Numbered from the stretch's first letter, positions 7,531-17,396 are shown. The stretch: DNA of 49,960 bases from Verrucomicrobiota bacterium (GCA_025457615.1 JALOTZ010000026.1:1-49960); one strand, 5' to 3'. Notes: generated by a model not told the origin, from the letters alone. Program-made: numbers and translations.

Positions 7531-10500
7531 TTACTCAATCACGAGGCGAACCTTACTGGCGTCGCGGGCTTTGAGAATGTTTTCAAGATAAGCTGCGAAG
7601 CGTTCTTTGAACTCGGCTGGCGTGGCTGGGCTGCCGTCGGGGAACAAAGCCTTCTTCAAATCGTCGAGCCGCACGGTCAACTTGGCCAGGCCGGACAGTG
7701 CCTGTTGGATGGCCGTGAGAAATTCCTGGGAGATTTCATCGGGCAATTCCTTGGCCGCCATGAATTCCTTAAGCAATTTCTTCTGCGGCGCTTTTAGTAG
7801 CTCGAAATTGCCCTGGATGACCGGATCATCAAGGTCTTTAAGGAGATTCTTGGTCCAACTTTTGTGAATTTTTTCCAAATCGGATTTCAGACTGGCGAGC
7901 CGCGCCTCGGAAGACACGCTGGTGTCCTCCATGCCGGGCCAGAAGCCATCCGGCGATTTTGGATCGTTTTCCAGGTCCTTTTCGGTCAGCACTGTGCCGG
8001 TGCGGAGCTTGCCAACTTGGTTGTCGAATTCGGTGAGCTGGACGGAATTGATGGAATTGACGGTAGCAAGCCGGCGCAGATGCTTGAGCCGGTAATCCTG
8101 GAGCAAGTCTTTCTTTTCCTTGTCCTGCGTGAGGTTGAGCCGGGCTTTGGCGTAGAGACCGAGATAGACCTTGATGTAGCCCGCTTTGAGTTTTTTCAAT
8201 TGCTTCAATGCGTCCGCCTTGAAGGTTTCGGATTCGCGCTGGGCGGGCTTGCGAATTTCGGTGAGCAACTCGGTGCGCTTCTGTTTGCTCTCCGCGACCC
8301 ACGGATGATTTTCGGGCAGGATGGCTTCGGCGGCAGATAGATACTGGGTGAACTGTGCGAGCTCACCGCAGTATGCCTGAAGCTGTTCAACTTCCTTCAG
8401 CCGTGCAAACGTGGCCTGGTAGCCCTTGATGTCGTCGGCGTCGTACTTGAAGTTCTTGAGTTTGCCGGGCGTGTTGTAGGCTTGGAGGCTTTCGAGGAAC
8501 TCTTTGGCTTTGACGAGTTGGGCGGAGGTTTTTTCAACCTCCGGCTCGCTGAGGAGGTTTTGTCCCCAGAACGGGATGCCGCTGGCAAGCTGCTGGTTGG
8601 CACGGACGAGTTTTTCGACGCGCTCGTTGATGACCTTGTGAAGCTGCTGGACGGCCTCCGCGCTGTTCTGCGTCACCATCACGGCCTGACCGGGGGACAA
8701 ATCCATCAACTCGAACAGGGCCTTGAGGCTGGGAATATTCCAGTCTTTGGGGCGCTCAAGATGCTTGAAGTTCTGGAGATCCGCCACAGGCGTGCCGGCG
8801 AGATTGGCGAGACTGGTGGCGTCGAATTTGGCGCCAGGGATGGCCAGCACTCCGTCGCCATTATAGACGAGCGCGGCCAAGGTGACGCTGACCCAGATGG
8901 GTTCAAGGCGGTATTTATCCGGTAACATGAACTCGATGCCCGGCTCCAGCGTGGTGATGATTTCCGGGCGGTTGACGACCTGACCCTGACCCTTGGACTT
9001 GAGGATGGACAGAATGTGTTTGGCGTAGCGGGATTTCGAGGGGTCAATTTTGTCGCCATCGAGGAGTTCCAAGGCATCGAGCACCGCATTGGCCTGCTTG
9101 GTGCGGTTGGGCTGCGCGACACCCCGCAACGCTTCCTGCGCGGCCTGTTGGGCGTTGCCACCCTGCCCGTAAGTCACGAGCGCGGAAAAGTGCGGATATT
9201 CCGGGGCGCAATTGCTGAAATGCTCGGCGAGACATTTCGAGGCGACGGCGTTCACCGCGTCGCGGATGTTCAGCGAGCCGCCGGCGCCGGCAACCTTGAG
9301 CCATTCCACAAACTTCTTGCGCGAACCCTGATAGGTGATTTCTACCGCCTTAAAAATATTCTCGCGCAACCATTTAGTGAGGTCGTCAAGGTGCTGGAGA
9401 GCCTTCTTTTCGTAGGTCTGTTTTTTGATGCCCGACGAAATCGAACCGAGTTCCAGCGCGGCGGCGTAGAGCCTCAAGCTCTGGGTGAACTGCTCGTCCT
9501 TGCCGGTGAGCCGGAAAAAGACTTCGTCCTGCCGCTTCTCGTCCGTGTAATCCGGTTTGTCGAACGGCTGGATGAAGTAGAGATAAAACTCGCGGGTGGG
9601 GACAGCCGTCGAGCGGTCATTGGGAGCACCAAAAAACAAATAGCCGAGCCGACCTGCTTTGCGATCCTGCCATTCAATTTCATGCTGCCAGATTTGGAAG
9701 CCGGTAATATGGGTGGGGATGTCGGTGCATTCGAGCACTTGACGGAGCGCGTCGTAGTAATAGCGATCAAGAACATCATCACTGAGGGTTTCGCTGCGTT
9801 TCTCCACGAGAGCGTCGTAGTCGTCAGTCTTTTTGAGGTCGAGGAAATACTGACGATTGTCCTTGTTGGACGAAATGAACTGACCGCTGACGGTTTTGTG
9901 AACTTCGCGGAGCGTGTTTTCAATGAGCGACAGCAAATCGTCGGCGGGGTCGCCGCCCATTTCCGCCGCGCCTGGATGGTAGAGGCAGAGCTTGTCCCGG
10001 AGTTCCTCCGGCGTCAGGCCAATGGGGGCATCGCCGGTGGTCAGGCGATGGACGGAAAGCCCTTCGATGATCCGAATGGCCATCGGCTTGTAGGTTTTTT
10101 TGGGGAACGCGCTCTGGACTTTGTCTTCGAGGGTGGTGCTGCATTCGATGATGCCTTTCACCTCCGGCAACGCCCGGTGGGCGGCATTGTCCTTGAGCGC
10201 CTTCCAATAGCCGTCAAAGGCGATGACGCCGGGCCGGTCGGTCGGCACGGGCTGGCCAACGAGTTCCTTGATGGCGAAGGAAATGATTTGCAGGACGCCA
10301 CGCTTTTCGACAATGGGGATGCGTTCGAACGTCTCGACGTAGTCAGGATGAATCGGGAACAGCGAGGCGTAGTCGTCCATCCGCTCGGTCATATTGCTAT
10401 AGAACTTGGCGAACGGGGTGAGATACTCGCGGATCGCCGCGATTTGTTTGGGGGTTTTATGCAACAGGCGATGTGACACGACGAACTTGACGTCGGTAGT

Positions 10501-11241
10501 GGCAATCTTCACCTGCTGGAAGCGGTCTTTGACGCGGCTGATGGCGTCGGCGACATGGGCAAACCGGCCACTGTCGAAGATGGCTTCCTGGACGCCGGCC
10601 ATGCAACGGAAGCGGAGTTCCTTGCAGACCTCGCCAATCTCGCGGAGAAAACCAAGGTCGAGGATCAATGGCTTGTCGCTGCGGCTGCGGAGGTAGTCGA
10701 GCAGCTCGTCCACGACGAGCAGAAGGCCATGATTAGGGAATTTCTTCTGGAAAGCGGCCATCATGGCTTCCAGGGAAGTCTTGTTTTCGCGGACTTTGTT
10801 GGCAGCCGGGAATTGGAAAGTCACACCCCACTCGGCCAGCTTCTCCTCCAGGTGTCCGGTGATGATGTCGCGCAGGGACATTTCGGTTGAGCCAATTTCC
10901 AGCCGGATGACTTTGAATTTGCCCGCAATGACCGGGGCGGCTTTGCGGACCTTCTCATTGGTCAACAGCGCAATGAACTCCTCGTTTTCCGCGATACTGG
11001 AAATGACAGACATCAAATGTGATTTACCCGTGCCGTAGTTGCCGACGATAAGCAGACCGTGATTGTCATGCGGCTTGGAGTATTGAAGCTGGGGAAAGAC
11101 CAGGTCGCAAAGCCGGTCGGCCATGTCATCGGAAATCACATAGGTCGAGACAAGCTCGCGCGCCTTGGCGCTTTTGTTTGCCTGGCGCAGTTCGATGACC
11201 GATTCAATCGGTTGGAACTGGATCAATTCGCTATATTTCAT
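7531..11241 (-). CDS. brxC: BREX ATPase BrxC (type 3-like)
   Basis: A 1236-residue P-loop protein with Walker A GNYGTGKS at 67-74 and a Walker B-like [12 protein letters not shown] near 175-186, followed by a long, mostly helical body with charged segments. Size, the N-terminal ATPase and the position directly after brxF match BrxC of BREX type 3, a core component needed for phage exclusion. Its biochemical role in BREX is not settled. The ATG overlaps the brxF stop as ATGA. The next genes in a standard type 3 locus would be pglXI, brxHII, pglZ and brxA. Here four other defence genes follow before pglX. The reading frame is intact. Confidence 0.8.
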   Translation of the reverse strand: MKYSELIQFQPIESVIELRQANKSAKARELVSTYVISDDMADRLCDLVFPQLQYSKPHDNHGLLIVGNYGTGKSHLMSVISSIAENEEFIALLTNEKVRKAAPVIAGKFKVIRLEIGSTEMSLRDIITGHLEEKLAEWGVTFQFPAANKVRENKTSLEAMMAAFQKKFPNHGLLLVVDELLDYLRSRSDKPLILDLGFLREIGEVCKELRFRCMAGVQEAIFDSGRFAHVADAISRVKDRFQQVKIATTDVKFVVSHRLLHKTPKQIAAIREYLTPFAKFYSNMTERMDDYASLFPIHPDYVETFERIPIVEKRGVLQIISFAIKELVGQPVPTDRPGVIAFDGYWKALKDNAAHRALPEVKGIIECSTTLEDKVQSAFPKKTYKPMAIRIIEGLSVHRLTTGDAPIGLTPEELRDKLCLYHPGAAEMGGDPADDLLSLIENTLREVHKTVSGQFISSNKDNRQYFLDLKKTDDYDALVEKRSETLSDDVLDRYYYDALRQVLECTDIPTHITGFQIWQHEIEWQDRKAGRLGYLFFGAPNDRSTAVPTREFYLYFIQPFDKPDYTDEKRQDEVFFRLTGKDEQFTQSLRLYAAALELGSISSGIKKQTYEKKALQHLDDLTKWLRENIFKAVEITYQGSRKKFVEWLKVAGAGGSLNIRDAVNAVASKCLAEHFSNCAPEYPHFSALVTYGQGGNAQQAAQEALRGVAQPNRTKQANAVLDALELLDGDKIDPSKSRYAKHILSILKSKGQGQVVNRPEIITTLEPGIEFMLPDKYRLEPIWVSVTLAALVYNGDGVLAIPGAKFDATSLANLAGTPVADLQNFKHLERPKDWNIPSLKALFELMDLSPGQAVMVTQNSAEAVQQLHKVINERVEKLVRANQQLASGIPFWGQNLLSEPEVEKTSAQLVKAKEFLESLQAYNTPGKLKNFKYDADDIKGYQATFARLKEVEQLQAYCGELAQFTQYLSAAEAILPENHPWVAESKQKRTELLTEIRKPAQRESETFKADALKQLKKLKAGYIKVYLGLYAKARLNLTQDKEKKDLLQDYRLKHLRRLATVNSINSVQLTEFDNQVGKLRTGTVLTEKDLENDPKSPDGFWPGMEDTSVSSEARLASLKSDLEKIHKSWTKNLLKDLDDPVIQGNFELLKAPQKKLLKEFMAAKELPDEISQEFLTAIQQALSGLAKLTVRLDDLKKALFPDGSPATPAEFKERFAAYLENILKARDASKVRLVIE

Positions 11242-11735
11242 GTGGTGAAATGGAGTTGGAGTTTGTCTTCAGCAACGGAAACAACGGGATAACCGTTCAC
11301 GGGCTGGCGGAAAAAATCGGGATGGCCGGTGTGACCGAAGCGCAACTCGCCACCGGCGAGGATGCCATTCCATGTCGCCACGATGAGGCGATTGCGCGAA
11401 ACATCTTGAAGGAAACCCAGCGGGTTCAGCCGCAGCGTGGAGTCGAACAGGAGTTCGGTGTCGTCCAGGCACAGACCGGACTTGTAATTTTCATCAATCA
11501 CTTCGGTGGCTACATCCTCGGCATTGAGCGCCCGCTGGCGGCGGTTCTGGCTGAGCAAACGTTGGCTGAGCAGCAGGCTTAAATTGATGATGGGCAGGTC
11601 AAGCTGGGTGGCGACCTGTTTGAGCAAATGGGTTTTGCCCGCACGCGCGCTGCCAGCGAGAATGGTGAGCTTGTAATATCCACCCTGGGTGGCGCGGATG
11701 GTGTCGAGGAGCTGGGGAAAGGGCACGTCAGTCAT
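11238..11735 (-). CDS. brxF: BREX-3 small P-loop ATPase BrxF
   Basis: A 165-residue ATPase with Walker A GSARAGKT at 28-35 and Walker B-like [10 protein letters not shown] near 95-104. A small stand-alone P-loop protein encoded just before brxC is the hallmark of BREX type 3. I chose ATG 11735: it has a good ribosome-binding sequence (AAAGGGAG, about 6 bases upstream), while the upstream frame adds only 10 residues. The stop overlaps the brxC start. The function inside BREX is not known; a regulatory or loading role for BrxC is plausible from the strict pairing. Confidence 0.78.
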   Translation of the reverse strand: MTDVPFPQLLDTIRATQGGYYKLTILAGSARAGKTHLLKQVATQLDLPIINLSLLLSQRLLSQNRRQRALNAEDVATEVIDENYKSGLCLDDTELLFDSTLRLNPLGFLQDVSRNRLIVATWNGILAGGELRFGHTGHPDFFRQPVNGYPVVSVAEDKLQLHFTT

Positions 11736-11870
11736 GGTGTTCTCCCTTTCTGAGAAGATGGACACGCAGCCAGCGGTTTGATGATTCCTTGGAGCAACAC
11801 ACGCTGGCAGGGTTGCCTATCCGGCGTGGTGGTGGATTCGGCCCATGACCCTGTTTGCAGACCATCCTCG

Positions 11871-11895
11871 TCCAGAAGGACTCGGCTCTTCTGGA
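11871..11895. promoter_or_regulatory. Hairpin between the HTH gene and brxF
   Basis: TCCAGAAG and its exact reverse complement CTTCTGGA are separated by 9 bases, inside the 204-bp gap (11736-11939) before brxF. It could be an operator for the neighbouring HTH protein, or an attenuator or weak terminator that sets expression of the defence operon. No T-run follows on either strand, so a simple terminator is less likely. The function is inferred from position only. Confidence 0.4.
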
Positions 11896-11939
11896 TAAGC
11901 AGGTGGGGGGTGGGGGTGGCGTAGTGCATTGAGGGTGAT

Positions 11940-12170
11940 TCAGCGCCGCGGCTGCTTCACTTTCGTGGGTGTGACAGGCTTGTCCGTGGTGACATCCGCC
12001 GCCGCGCGGCCTGCCTTGACCCACTGGTCAACCTCGGATGCCAGAAACTTCCACAGCCGCCCGACCTTGTGCGCGGGCAACTTCTTCCGCTCGATCCATT
12101 TGTAAATAGTGTCTGGATTGACGCCGAGATGCGCGGCAATTTCATCGACCGATAGCCAGCGTTCTTGCAT
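11940..12170 (-). CDS. Excisionase-type HTH protein heading the defence operon
   Basis: A 76-residue protein with a MerR-like winged HTH of the excisionase (HTH_17) type: WLSVDEIAAHLGVNPDTIYKW followed by a wing ending in the W-KF pattern. Such proteins bind DNA and occur as Xis factors or as regulators encoded with restriction and BREX loci. It reads in the same direction as brxF and lies 204 bases upstream of it, with a hairpin between. GGAG lies about 9 bases before the ATG. The basic, Pro/Thr-rich tail may be disordered. It may regulate the defence operon or serve as an excision factor for the island; position favours regulation. Confidence 0.75.
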   Translation of the reverse strand: MQERWLSVDEIAAHLGVNPDTIYKWIERKKLPAHKVGRLWKFLASEVDQWVKAGRAAADVTTDKPVTPTKVKQPRR

Positions 12171-12305
12171 ACTCTTGTGCTCCGCTTCAGGTTGGTCAGC
12201 ACCGCTTTATCGACGGCGCATTCGCCAGAGATTCTAGGCAGTGTGTCCACGAACACCAGCCAAAACAGGAGGGAATCCACCCAAATCGTCATCCAGCAAC
12301 ATGGG

Positions 12306-13298
12306 TTATTCACGGTAATAGCGACGACGATTTCTCAGCGAAGCCATGTCGCGGGGGCTTTCCTGACGGGGCGCGTCGAGCTGGAAGAAGGCGGCGTGGA
12401 TGACTTCATCCGCATGGACGAGGGCCGCGCCGGCGATCGTGTCGCCCCGGTAGCGATAGTCGAAGCCACAGCCGACGGAGGGGAAGCGGCGTTCGCCACA
12501 GGCAACCACGCGATCCACGAAACTCTTGGCCATGCCGCCGAAATCGTGGGCGGGGGCATCCGCCGGTGCGGATTGGAGCAGGCTTTCGAGCGCGTAGCTG
12601 CGGACGAGTTTGGGATGGATGGTGGCGTAAGCCGCGCCGAGGGAAACGAGGTCGAAGCCTGCTGGGCGGGTGTCGGTGAAGGCGAGCAAGCCGATCTGGC
12701 CGGGGACGCACTGGAAGATTTCCGTGCAATGACGCAAGTCGTCCTCGCGCGCCTTGAACACATCGTTCATGGCCGATGTGGGCGAATAGCAGCACGCCTT
12801 GACCTGCAACTCGGAGATCTCGTTCCAGACCTCGCCCTGGTCGGAGTGATATGAAGCGGAGGCATCAAGCGAATGCGAGACTGAGCGGGATTTCATGGCG
12901 CGAGCCTTTTGCGCCATCACGTTGCCGGAGGGGGCGAACGCGGGCGAGGCGTAGGACCAGCGGCCCTGCTCGGTGCAACTGACCGGGATGCGGGTCTCGG
13001 AGAGTCCCTTGACGAGGATGGAAGTATTGAGCACACGGTTTTGTTTCGCCCCGGCGAGTTCCTCCCCGTCAATCAGGAGGACGGGCGTTTTGCCACGATT
13101 GATGACCAACAGTTCGGGCACGGAGCCGGACGCGGAAATCTCCGTGATGGTAATATCGGAGGTGGCGAGAGCCTCGCCGAGCATGCGATACCGAAATGCG
13201 CCATCGGGTGCTATCAGTGGCACGATGGCGATATTCTTGTAGCGTTGGACTGCTCCGAACTGCACCGACTGCAAACGACCGGCAATGACATTTTCCAT
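12306..13298 (-). CDS. ARPP-1 domain protein (DUF6569-like)
   Basis: A 330-residue protein with the typical ARPP-1 core: TPVLLIDGEELAGAKQNRVL (residues about 72-91 from this start) followed by the STSILV-like strand and a C-terminal RYRG segment. ARPP-1 was named for its association with ADP-ribosylglycohydrolase and rhodanese/phosphatase proteins; its activity is unknown. I chose ATG 13298, preceded by AAAGGA. An upstream frame from 13409 has no family resemblance. It diverges from the sigma factor gene, and a hairpin lies just upstream. It may belong to ADP-ribose or NAD-related stress biology, which would suit an NADase-bearing island, but that is a guess. Confidence 0.7.
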   Translation of the reverse strand: MENVIAGRLQSVQFGAVQRYKNIAIVPLIAPDGAFRYRMLGEALATSDITITEISASGSVPELLVINRGKTPVLLIDGEELAGAKQNRVLNTSILVKGLSETRIPVSCTEQGRWSYASPAFAPSGNVMAQKARAMKSRSVSHSLDASASYHSDQGEVWNEISELQVKACCYSPTSAMNDVFKAREDDLRHCTEIFQCVPGQIGLLAFTDTRPAGFDLVSLGAAYATIHPKLVRSYALESLLQSAPADAPAHDFGGMAKSFVDRVVACGERRFPSVGCGFDYRYRGDTIAGAALVHADEVIHAAFFQLDAPRQESPRDMASLRNRRRYYRE

Positions 13299-13313
13299 AA
13301 TGATCCTTTCATT

Positions 13314-13336
13314 CGGCGGAGGGTTCTGTTCCGCCG
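13314..13336. promoter_or_regulatory. Inverted repeat in the divergent ARPP-1 / sigma intergenic region
   Basis: CGGCGGA and TCCGCCG form a perfect 7-bp inverted repeat with a 9-base loop, 16 bases upstream of the ARPP-1 start codon. It lies in the 149-bp space that must carry both divergent promoters. It could be an operator or a 5' UTR hairpin of the ARPP-1 mRNA. No promoter on either strand is clear enough to call. Confidence 0.35.
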
Positions 13337-13447
13337 TCAAATATGGAATCGCAACAGGCAAAGATCTTCTTACATCGGGTTGCAGGCGGTGAACCACGGC
13401 GCACACCATGCTTGCGAGCGCGCTGAGTGCGTTTCACACTGTCGGGC

Positions 13448-14041
13448 ATGCTCAAACCAGATATTCGCAGCCTGCAAGCCGGTGACGCCCGGATGTGGGA
13501 CGTTGCGTTTTACTGGCTTTGGCCGGTGGCCTGCGCAGCGGCCAACCGGCGGTTGGCCACCTTCGCTCCGGCGGAGGTGGAAGACGTCGCGGTTGGAGCG
13601 ATCCGAGAGGCCGCGGAGCAGGTGCAAGCGGGCAAAGTGGAAAGTTTTGAGGATTTGAAGGCGCTGACCGGGGTGGTTGCGAGCCGACGGGCGCTGGACC
13701 TGGTCCGCCGGATGCAGGCCGAGCGACGGGCGGCGGGCATGACGGAGACGATGGAGGGACGCGATGACCTCGCCTCGACCGAGCCCGGGCCGCTGGAACG
13801 AGTGGATTCTCACGAACTGGCGAAACTGCTAACTGCCCTCGCGGCGAAGTTGCCGGAGCGCCAGCGACAACTCTTGCAGGCGTATTATGTAGAGGGTTTG
13901 AAGCAGGCCGAACTGGCGAAAGCGTTCGGCATGCCAATGGGCACAGTCGGGGTTACCTTATCGAGGGCACTGGAGTCATTGCGGGAAGAACTGCGGAAGC
14001 AACCGCAATTGATGAAAGAATTGCTGGAGGCACTGCGATGA
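13448..14041 (+). CDS. ECF-type RNA polymerase sigma factor
   Basis: A 197-residue sigma-70 family protein. The N-terminal half has region-2-like helices (AEVEDVAVGAIREAAEQV and the ASRRALDLVRR segment). The C-terminal half has a clear region 4: LPERQRQLLQAYYVEGL, then an HTH QAELAKAFGMPMGTVGVTL and LSRALESLREEL. It should direct RNA polymerase to a specific promoter set. The ATG at 13448 is chosen; a GTG at 13427 would add seven residues. Its stop overlaps the next start (ATGA), so the pair is co-translated. Region 2 is diverged, and regulators of this shape also resemble the short sigma/anti-sigma modules common in Planctomycetota and Verrucomicrobiota. Confidence 0.8.
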   Translation: MLKPDIRSLQAGDARMWDVAFYWLWPVACAAANRRLATFAPAEVEDVAVGAIREAAEQVQAGKVESFEDLKALTGVVASRRALDLVRRMQAERRAAGMTETMEGRDDLASTEPGPLERVDSHELAKLLTALAAKLPERQRQLLQAYYVEGLKQAELAKAFGMPMGTVGVTLSRALESLREELRKQPQLMKELLEALR

Positions 14042-14745
14042 ATATGAGTAACGAAGAACGCTTTCATGAACTCGCGCACAAGGCGCTCGCCCAAGAGGCC
14101 GAGGCGGCGGAACGGGCGGAATTGCAGGCGTTGATCGCGGAGAATCCGAAATTGAAGGAAGAATTCGAACAGTTGGGGGCGGAGAGCGCCGCAGTGCGGG
14201 ACATTCTACCGCTGCTGGAGGACATCGAGCATCCTCAGGGGAGAATTCCGCCGCCGCCGATGGCGCGTTTGCAAAAGGCGGTGCGGGAAGTATTTGAGTC
14301 GCGGAAGGAATCGGCTGGCGAATTGCGCGAACTGCTGGCGAGACTGGAACAGTGGGCGAGCCGGCTGGTCGGGACGGAGCGAGCGCGGTTGAAAGAACTC
14401 ATCGCCGGGCTGCGCGAATCCCTTTCGGCGCAAGGCGGCGCGCCGGAGGCGGGAGAGATGGCCACGCTGCGTTCGCGGCGGGTGCGGTATGCAGCCGCGC
14501 CGGTGCTGCAAGAAGAAGTCATGGCGTGCGCACTTCCCGAGGAGCGGGAGGAGGCCAAGTCGGAGGAGGCCGAATTGGAGAGCCGGTTGCGTGCGCTGGA
14601 GGCGCGGATCCGCCGGGCCGAAGAAATCACTCACGAATGTCGGGACGAAGTGCGAGGCTTACTGGAGGCGTTCGCCCGCAGCCGGGAAGCGAAGGCGGAA
14701 AGGCGCGGAAAACATCCGAAGTCAACCAGCCCGGAACAGGAATAG
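14038..14745 (+). CDS. Coiled-coil partner of the sigma factor (candidate anti-sigma factor)
   Basis: A 235-residue, charge-rich, mostly helical protein starting MNMSNEERFHELAHKALAQE. The first ~45 residues resemble the zinc-free helical domain of many anti-sigma factors (ERFHELAHKAL...ENPKLKEEFEQL). A middle coiled coil (about 80-130) and a second one (175-225) follow. No membrane segment is present, so it would be cytoplasmic. Overlap with the sigma gene by ATGA suggests fixed stoichiometry, as for sigma/anti-sigma pairs. The basic Lys/Arg tail could bind nucleic acid. I do not recognise a named family; the anti-sigma role is inferred from context. Confidence 0.65.
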   Translation: MNMSNEERFHELAHKALAQEAEAAERAELQALIAENPKLKEEFEQLGAESAAVRDILPLLEDIEHPQGRIPPPPMARLQKAVREVFESRKESAGELRELLARLEQWASRLVGTERARLKELIAGLRESLSAQGGAPEAGEMATLRSRRVRYAAAPVLQEEVMACALPEEREEAKSEEAELESRLRALEARIRRAEEITHECRDEVRGLLEAFARSREAKAERRGKHPKSTSPEQE

Positions 14746-14852
14746 CGGCACGATCCTTCAGCGACACGAGCGTGGCAAACGAGGAGCGACGGCGGATGCC
14801 GCACGACCCGGTAGCCCGTGGAGCAAAGCAAACCGGGCGTTGGTTACAGCGG

Positions 14853-16337
14853 CTAGAATAACCGCCTCCACATTGAAAACCATCTGGAGACAGTCCCGTC
14901 AAACTCCAATGGAGGCAGTGTGACCCGGCGGAAGCCGCGTTCGCAATGCACCAGGACGCACTCATGATCGCGCAAATTGCGGAGTTTGTGGGGTTTGATT
15001 TTGTGTTCCTCGGTTTCGGAGTAGTTGACGTTGCGTTTGCCGGCGCTGAAGCCCCAGGAGCGCTTCACCACGCGCTTCTTGCCGAGAAAATCGGCGGCTT
15101 GGACGGCATCGGCCTCGTCGGCGGCGCGAAAGATCATCCGGTTGCGGAGATTCAGGGTGAGCACTTTCGATTTGTCGTTGCCGAGCGGCGGCACGAATGA
15201 GGTCGTGCTTTGCGCAGCGGCAACGATTGTCGCGCCCGCTTCGCGGATCACATCCACGCAGTTGTAGTCGCTCGTGCCGTCTTCGCTCGCGGTCATGAAT
15301 CGCTGCGCTTCGTCGGCCCACAGGATGAGCAGATTGTTCTTCGCGCGGTCGGCCTTGGGTTTGTCAAAGCGGCGCAGTGCGTGGTTGTAATAGAGCAGTT
15401 TGAGGAAGGTGTTTACGTAACGCCGCTCGGTCTGGAACTTTTGCGGCATGGTCGTGAGGATGATTTTGCCCTGGTCAATCGCGGCGAAATCGAACGTGCT
15501 TTCCTCGGTGCAAAAGACCTCGGCGACCTCGGGCGTCAGGAAGTATTGCAGGTAGTTCCCAATGGTTTCGCGGACGCCGCCGGATTGCTCGTCGGGCTGG
15601 TTGAGAAAGCGGTTTGCGAAATGTGCGTAAACGGCCTCCCGGCGGGGCGTTTCAAGAAGTGCTTCAAGGTTCTCCATTTCCTCCTCCAGCAATTCGCGGT
15701 CGGACAGCAACTCAAACACTCCGAGCAATGTGACCGGGCGTTTTAATTCGTAGAGCATTTCGAGCGCGTGGGCGATGTGGGTTTGCGCCTGGCTCTTGAA
15801 GAACCCTTTGTCTCCGCCCTGGCCGAGACTCGTGGCAGTATCCACGATGAACTTGGCGTAGGTTGTGAAAGGGATGCTACGGTCACCGGTCAAGTTGAAG
15901 CGGTGCTGCGGCGTCCAATTCACGTCCGCGCTGTCCGTGCGGATTCGTAATTGAATCAGATCGCTCTCGCGCCCGTAATGCTCCGCCATCGCGGTGAGTG
16001 TTTCCCAATACACACCCTTTTCATCAATGCACAGCCCTCCCCATGTTGGCTCATTCTTGAAGACCTGGTGCGCCAGTTGATTGATGCCGGAACTGGTTTT
16101 TCCTGAGCCGGTGTCGCCGGTAATGAGCCAGCCGCGACAGAATTGCGTCCGTTTCCACCTCAACCCGCCGAGCCTCGCCACATAGCTCTTTCGATTGCGC
16201 GGAGCGAACAACAGCCAAGCCGCAATAAGCGCCAGCAGGATACCGCCCACGACCATGAGGTATTTCGGATTCTTCATCGCGAGCAGGAGGTCTGGCGGTG
16301 GCATGATTGGACCAAACGGGATTACGTCGAGTTTCAC
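14853..16337 (-). CDS. Type IV coupling protein (VirD4/TraD-like ATPase)
   Basis: A 494-residue membrane-anchored ATPase. One or two hydrophobic segments (about 26-46) precede Walker A GDTGSGKT near residues 73-80. A TraG/TraM-recognition-like ATPase core follows, with Walker B NLLILWADEAQRF and QSTTSF. Coupling proteins hand the relaxase-DNA complex to a type IV secretion channel at the inner membrane. The GTG at 16337 overlaps the previous stop (GTGA) and is preferred over a TTG at 16343. It is the last gene of a leftward mobilisation operon that starts near 18814. No channel genes are present, so a helper channel is probably used. Confidence 0.82.
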   Translation of the reverse strand: MKLDVIPFGPIMPPPDLLLAMKNPKYLMVVGGILLALIAAWLLFAPRNRKSYVARLGGLRWKRTQFCRGWLITGDTGSGKTSSGINQLAHQVFKNEPTWGGLCIDEKGVYWETLTAMAEHYGRESDLIQLRIRTDSADVNWTPQHRFNLTGDRSIPFTTYAKFIVDTATSLGQGGDKGFFKSQAQTHIAHALEMLYELKRPVTLLGVFELLSDRELLEEEMENLEALLETPRREAVYAHFANRFLNQPDEQSGGVRETIGNYLQYFLTPEVAEVFCTEESTFDFAAIDQGKIILTTMPQKFQTERRYVNTFLKLLYYNHALRRFDKPKADRAKNNLLILWADEAQRFMTASEDGTSDYNCVDVIREAGATIVAAAQSTTSFVPPLGNDKSKVLTLNLRNRMIFRAADEADAVQAADFLGKKRVVKRSWGFSAGKRNVNYSETEEHKIKPHKLRNLRDHECVLVHCERGFRRVTLPPLEFDGTVSRWFSMWRRLF

Positions 16338-16699
16338 GGCCAAGCCCTCCCGATCAGGTAGCCCGCAAGCAATCCTGCAATGGTCGCAAAGACAGCGGTG
16401 GCACGGGTGATTCTGGCGGCACGATGCACCGGGGTCTGATTGCGCATGATTTCGAGAAAGACCGCCGATTGTCCCTGAAAGGTCCGTGCGGCTTCGACCA
16501 GCTTCGTGATATCCGAGCGGAACTGTTCAAACGACGGAAGCTCTCGGCGTCGGACTTCATCCCAATGCCGCTGGTGGATTCGGAACAACTCGACAAGGAG
16601 CATCACCGCGTCGTCCTCTCGCAGCCGATGCTTATCCCGCCACTCGGCGACCGCCTCGTCGAAGTCTTCGTCGAAGTTGGGCTGTTCGTTGCTCGGCAT
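16334..16699 (-). CDS. Small mobilisation-operon protein with C-terminal membrane anchor
   Basis: A 121-residue protein beginning MPSNEQPNFDEDFDEAVAEW. The first ~95 residues are acidic then helical (WRDKHRLREDDAVMLLVELF and RRRELPSFEQF). The end carries one membrane helix (AVFATIAGLLAGYLIGRAW). It lies between the ParA-like gene (4-base gap) and the coupling protein (GTGA overlap), so it probably acts with them at the membrane during DNA transfer, for example as a relaxosome anchor. I do not recognise the family. The start at 16699 fits the 4-base spacing. Confidence 0.7.
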   Translation of the reverse strand: MPSNEQPNFDEDFDEAVAEWRDKHRLREDDAVMLLVELFRIHQRHWDEVRRRELPSFEQFRSDITKLVEAARTFQGQSAVFLEIMRNQTPVHRAARITRATAVFATIAGLLAGYLIGRAWP

Positions 16700-16703
16700 G
16701 GGA

Positions 16704-17396
16704 TTATTTGGCAGGCAACAAGAGGCCGGTGACGGATTCGATCTCGGCGTAAAGCTTCCGTTGCCACGTTTGAAGGCGTTGCCGGTCAAGAAGGCTGAAC
16801 GCCGGGTGTTTCGTCGCAGCCGTAATGGTCAGGTTCTCGGCGTTGAGGGCTTCCACCAACCAATCCTGCAACCGGCTCATGGCAATTTCCCGTCCGTTGA
16901 GCTTGTCCTTGAGTTGAGCGCGAACCTCCGACGCCTCAAACAATGCAAAACTGTCGCTGTGCGCGGCGTTGCGAACCACGACATAGCTGCATTGCTTTCC
17001 GAACTGGTCGGCAAGCCGTTGAATCTGGTCCACGCTGTCCGCCTCGTGGTTGACCGGCATGACAAGTGTGAGTGCCGCGCCCATCGTGGATAGCACGGCG
17101 GGCAGGTCAATCTCGGCGAAGTAGTCAATAAACAGGTCGGTGGACGCGGCGCGGCAATCCAAGGCCACGAGATTGGCCCTCTCCAGTGCCGTGAATATCC
17201 CGTCGAGTTCCCGGCGATTGTCCAAATCGAGGAATCGCGTGTCGGGGTGAAATCGCTTCAGCGTGGAGTTCTCGTTGTCGGAATCGATCGCCATATGGGC
17301 GATGCTTTTGTCCTTGAGGAACTGGACGAAGTTCACGGCAAAGAAGCTCTTGCCGACCCCGCCTTTGCCATTGAGTATCAAATCGATTCGTTTCAT
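16704..17396 (-). CDS. ParA/MinD-like ATPase of the mobilisation operon
   Basis: A 230-residue deviant-Walker ATPase: LNGKGGVGKSFFAVNF (residues 8-23) carries the signature Lys of ParA/MinD proteins, and IDSDNENSTLKRF and LVALDCRAASTDLF follow. Relatives such as VirC1 and TraL-like proteins bring the relaxosome to the coupling protein. An alternative is partition of an excised circular form. It overlaps the preceding gene by ATGA and precedes the anchor and coupling protein genes, so a role in DNA transfer is more likely. It lacks a visible ParB partner, which also argues against plain partition. Confidence 0.78.
   Translation of the reverse strand: MKRIDLILNGKGGVGKSFFAVNFVQFLKDKSIAHMAIDSDNENSTLKRFHPDTRFLDLDNRRELDGIFTALERANLVALDCRAASTDLFIDYFAEIDLPAVLSTMGAALTLVMPVNHEADSVDQIQRLADQFGKQCSYVVVRNAAHSDSFALFEASEVRAQLKDKLNGREIAMSRLQDWLVEALNAENLTITAATKHPAFSLLDRQRLQTWQRKLYAEIESVTGLLLPAK

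Noticed and set aside
6471-7574. A 367-codon plus-strand frame opposite the Mre11-like gene
   Set aside because: No motifs, and the opposite strand has all five phosphoesterase motifs.
16704-17396. Plasmid partition ParA
   Set aside because: No ParB gene or centromere-like repeats adjacent; the gene is overlapped with mobilisation genes.
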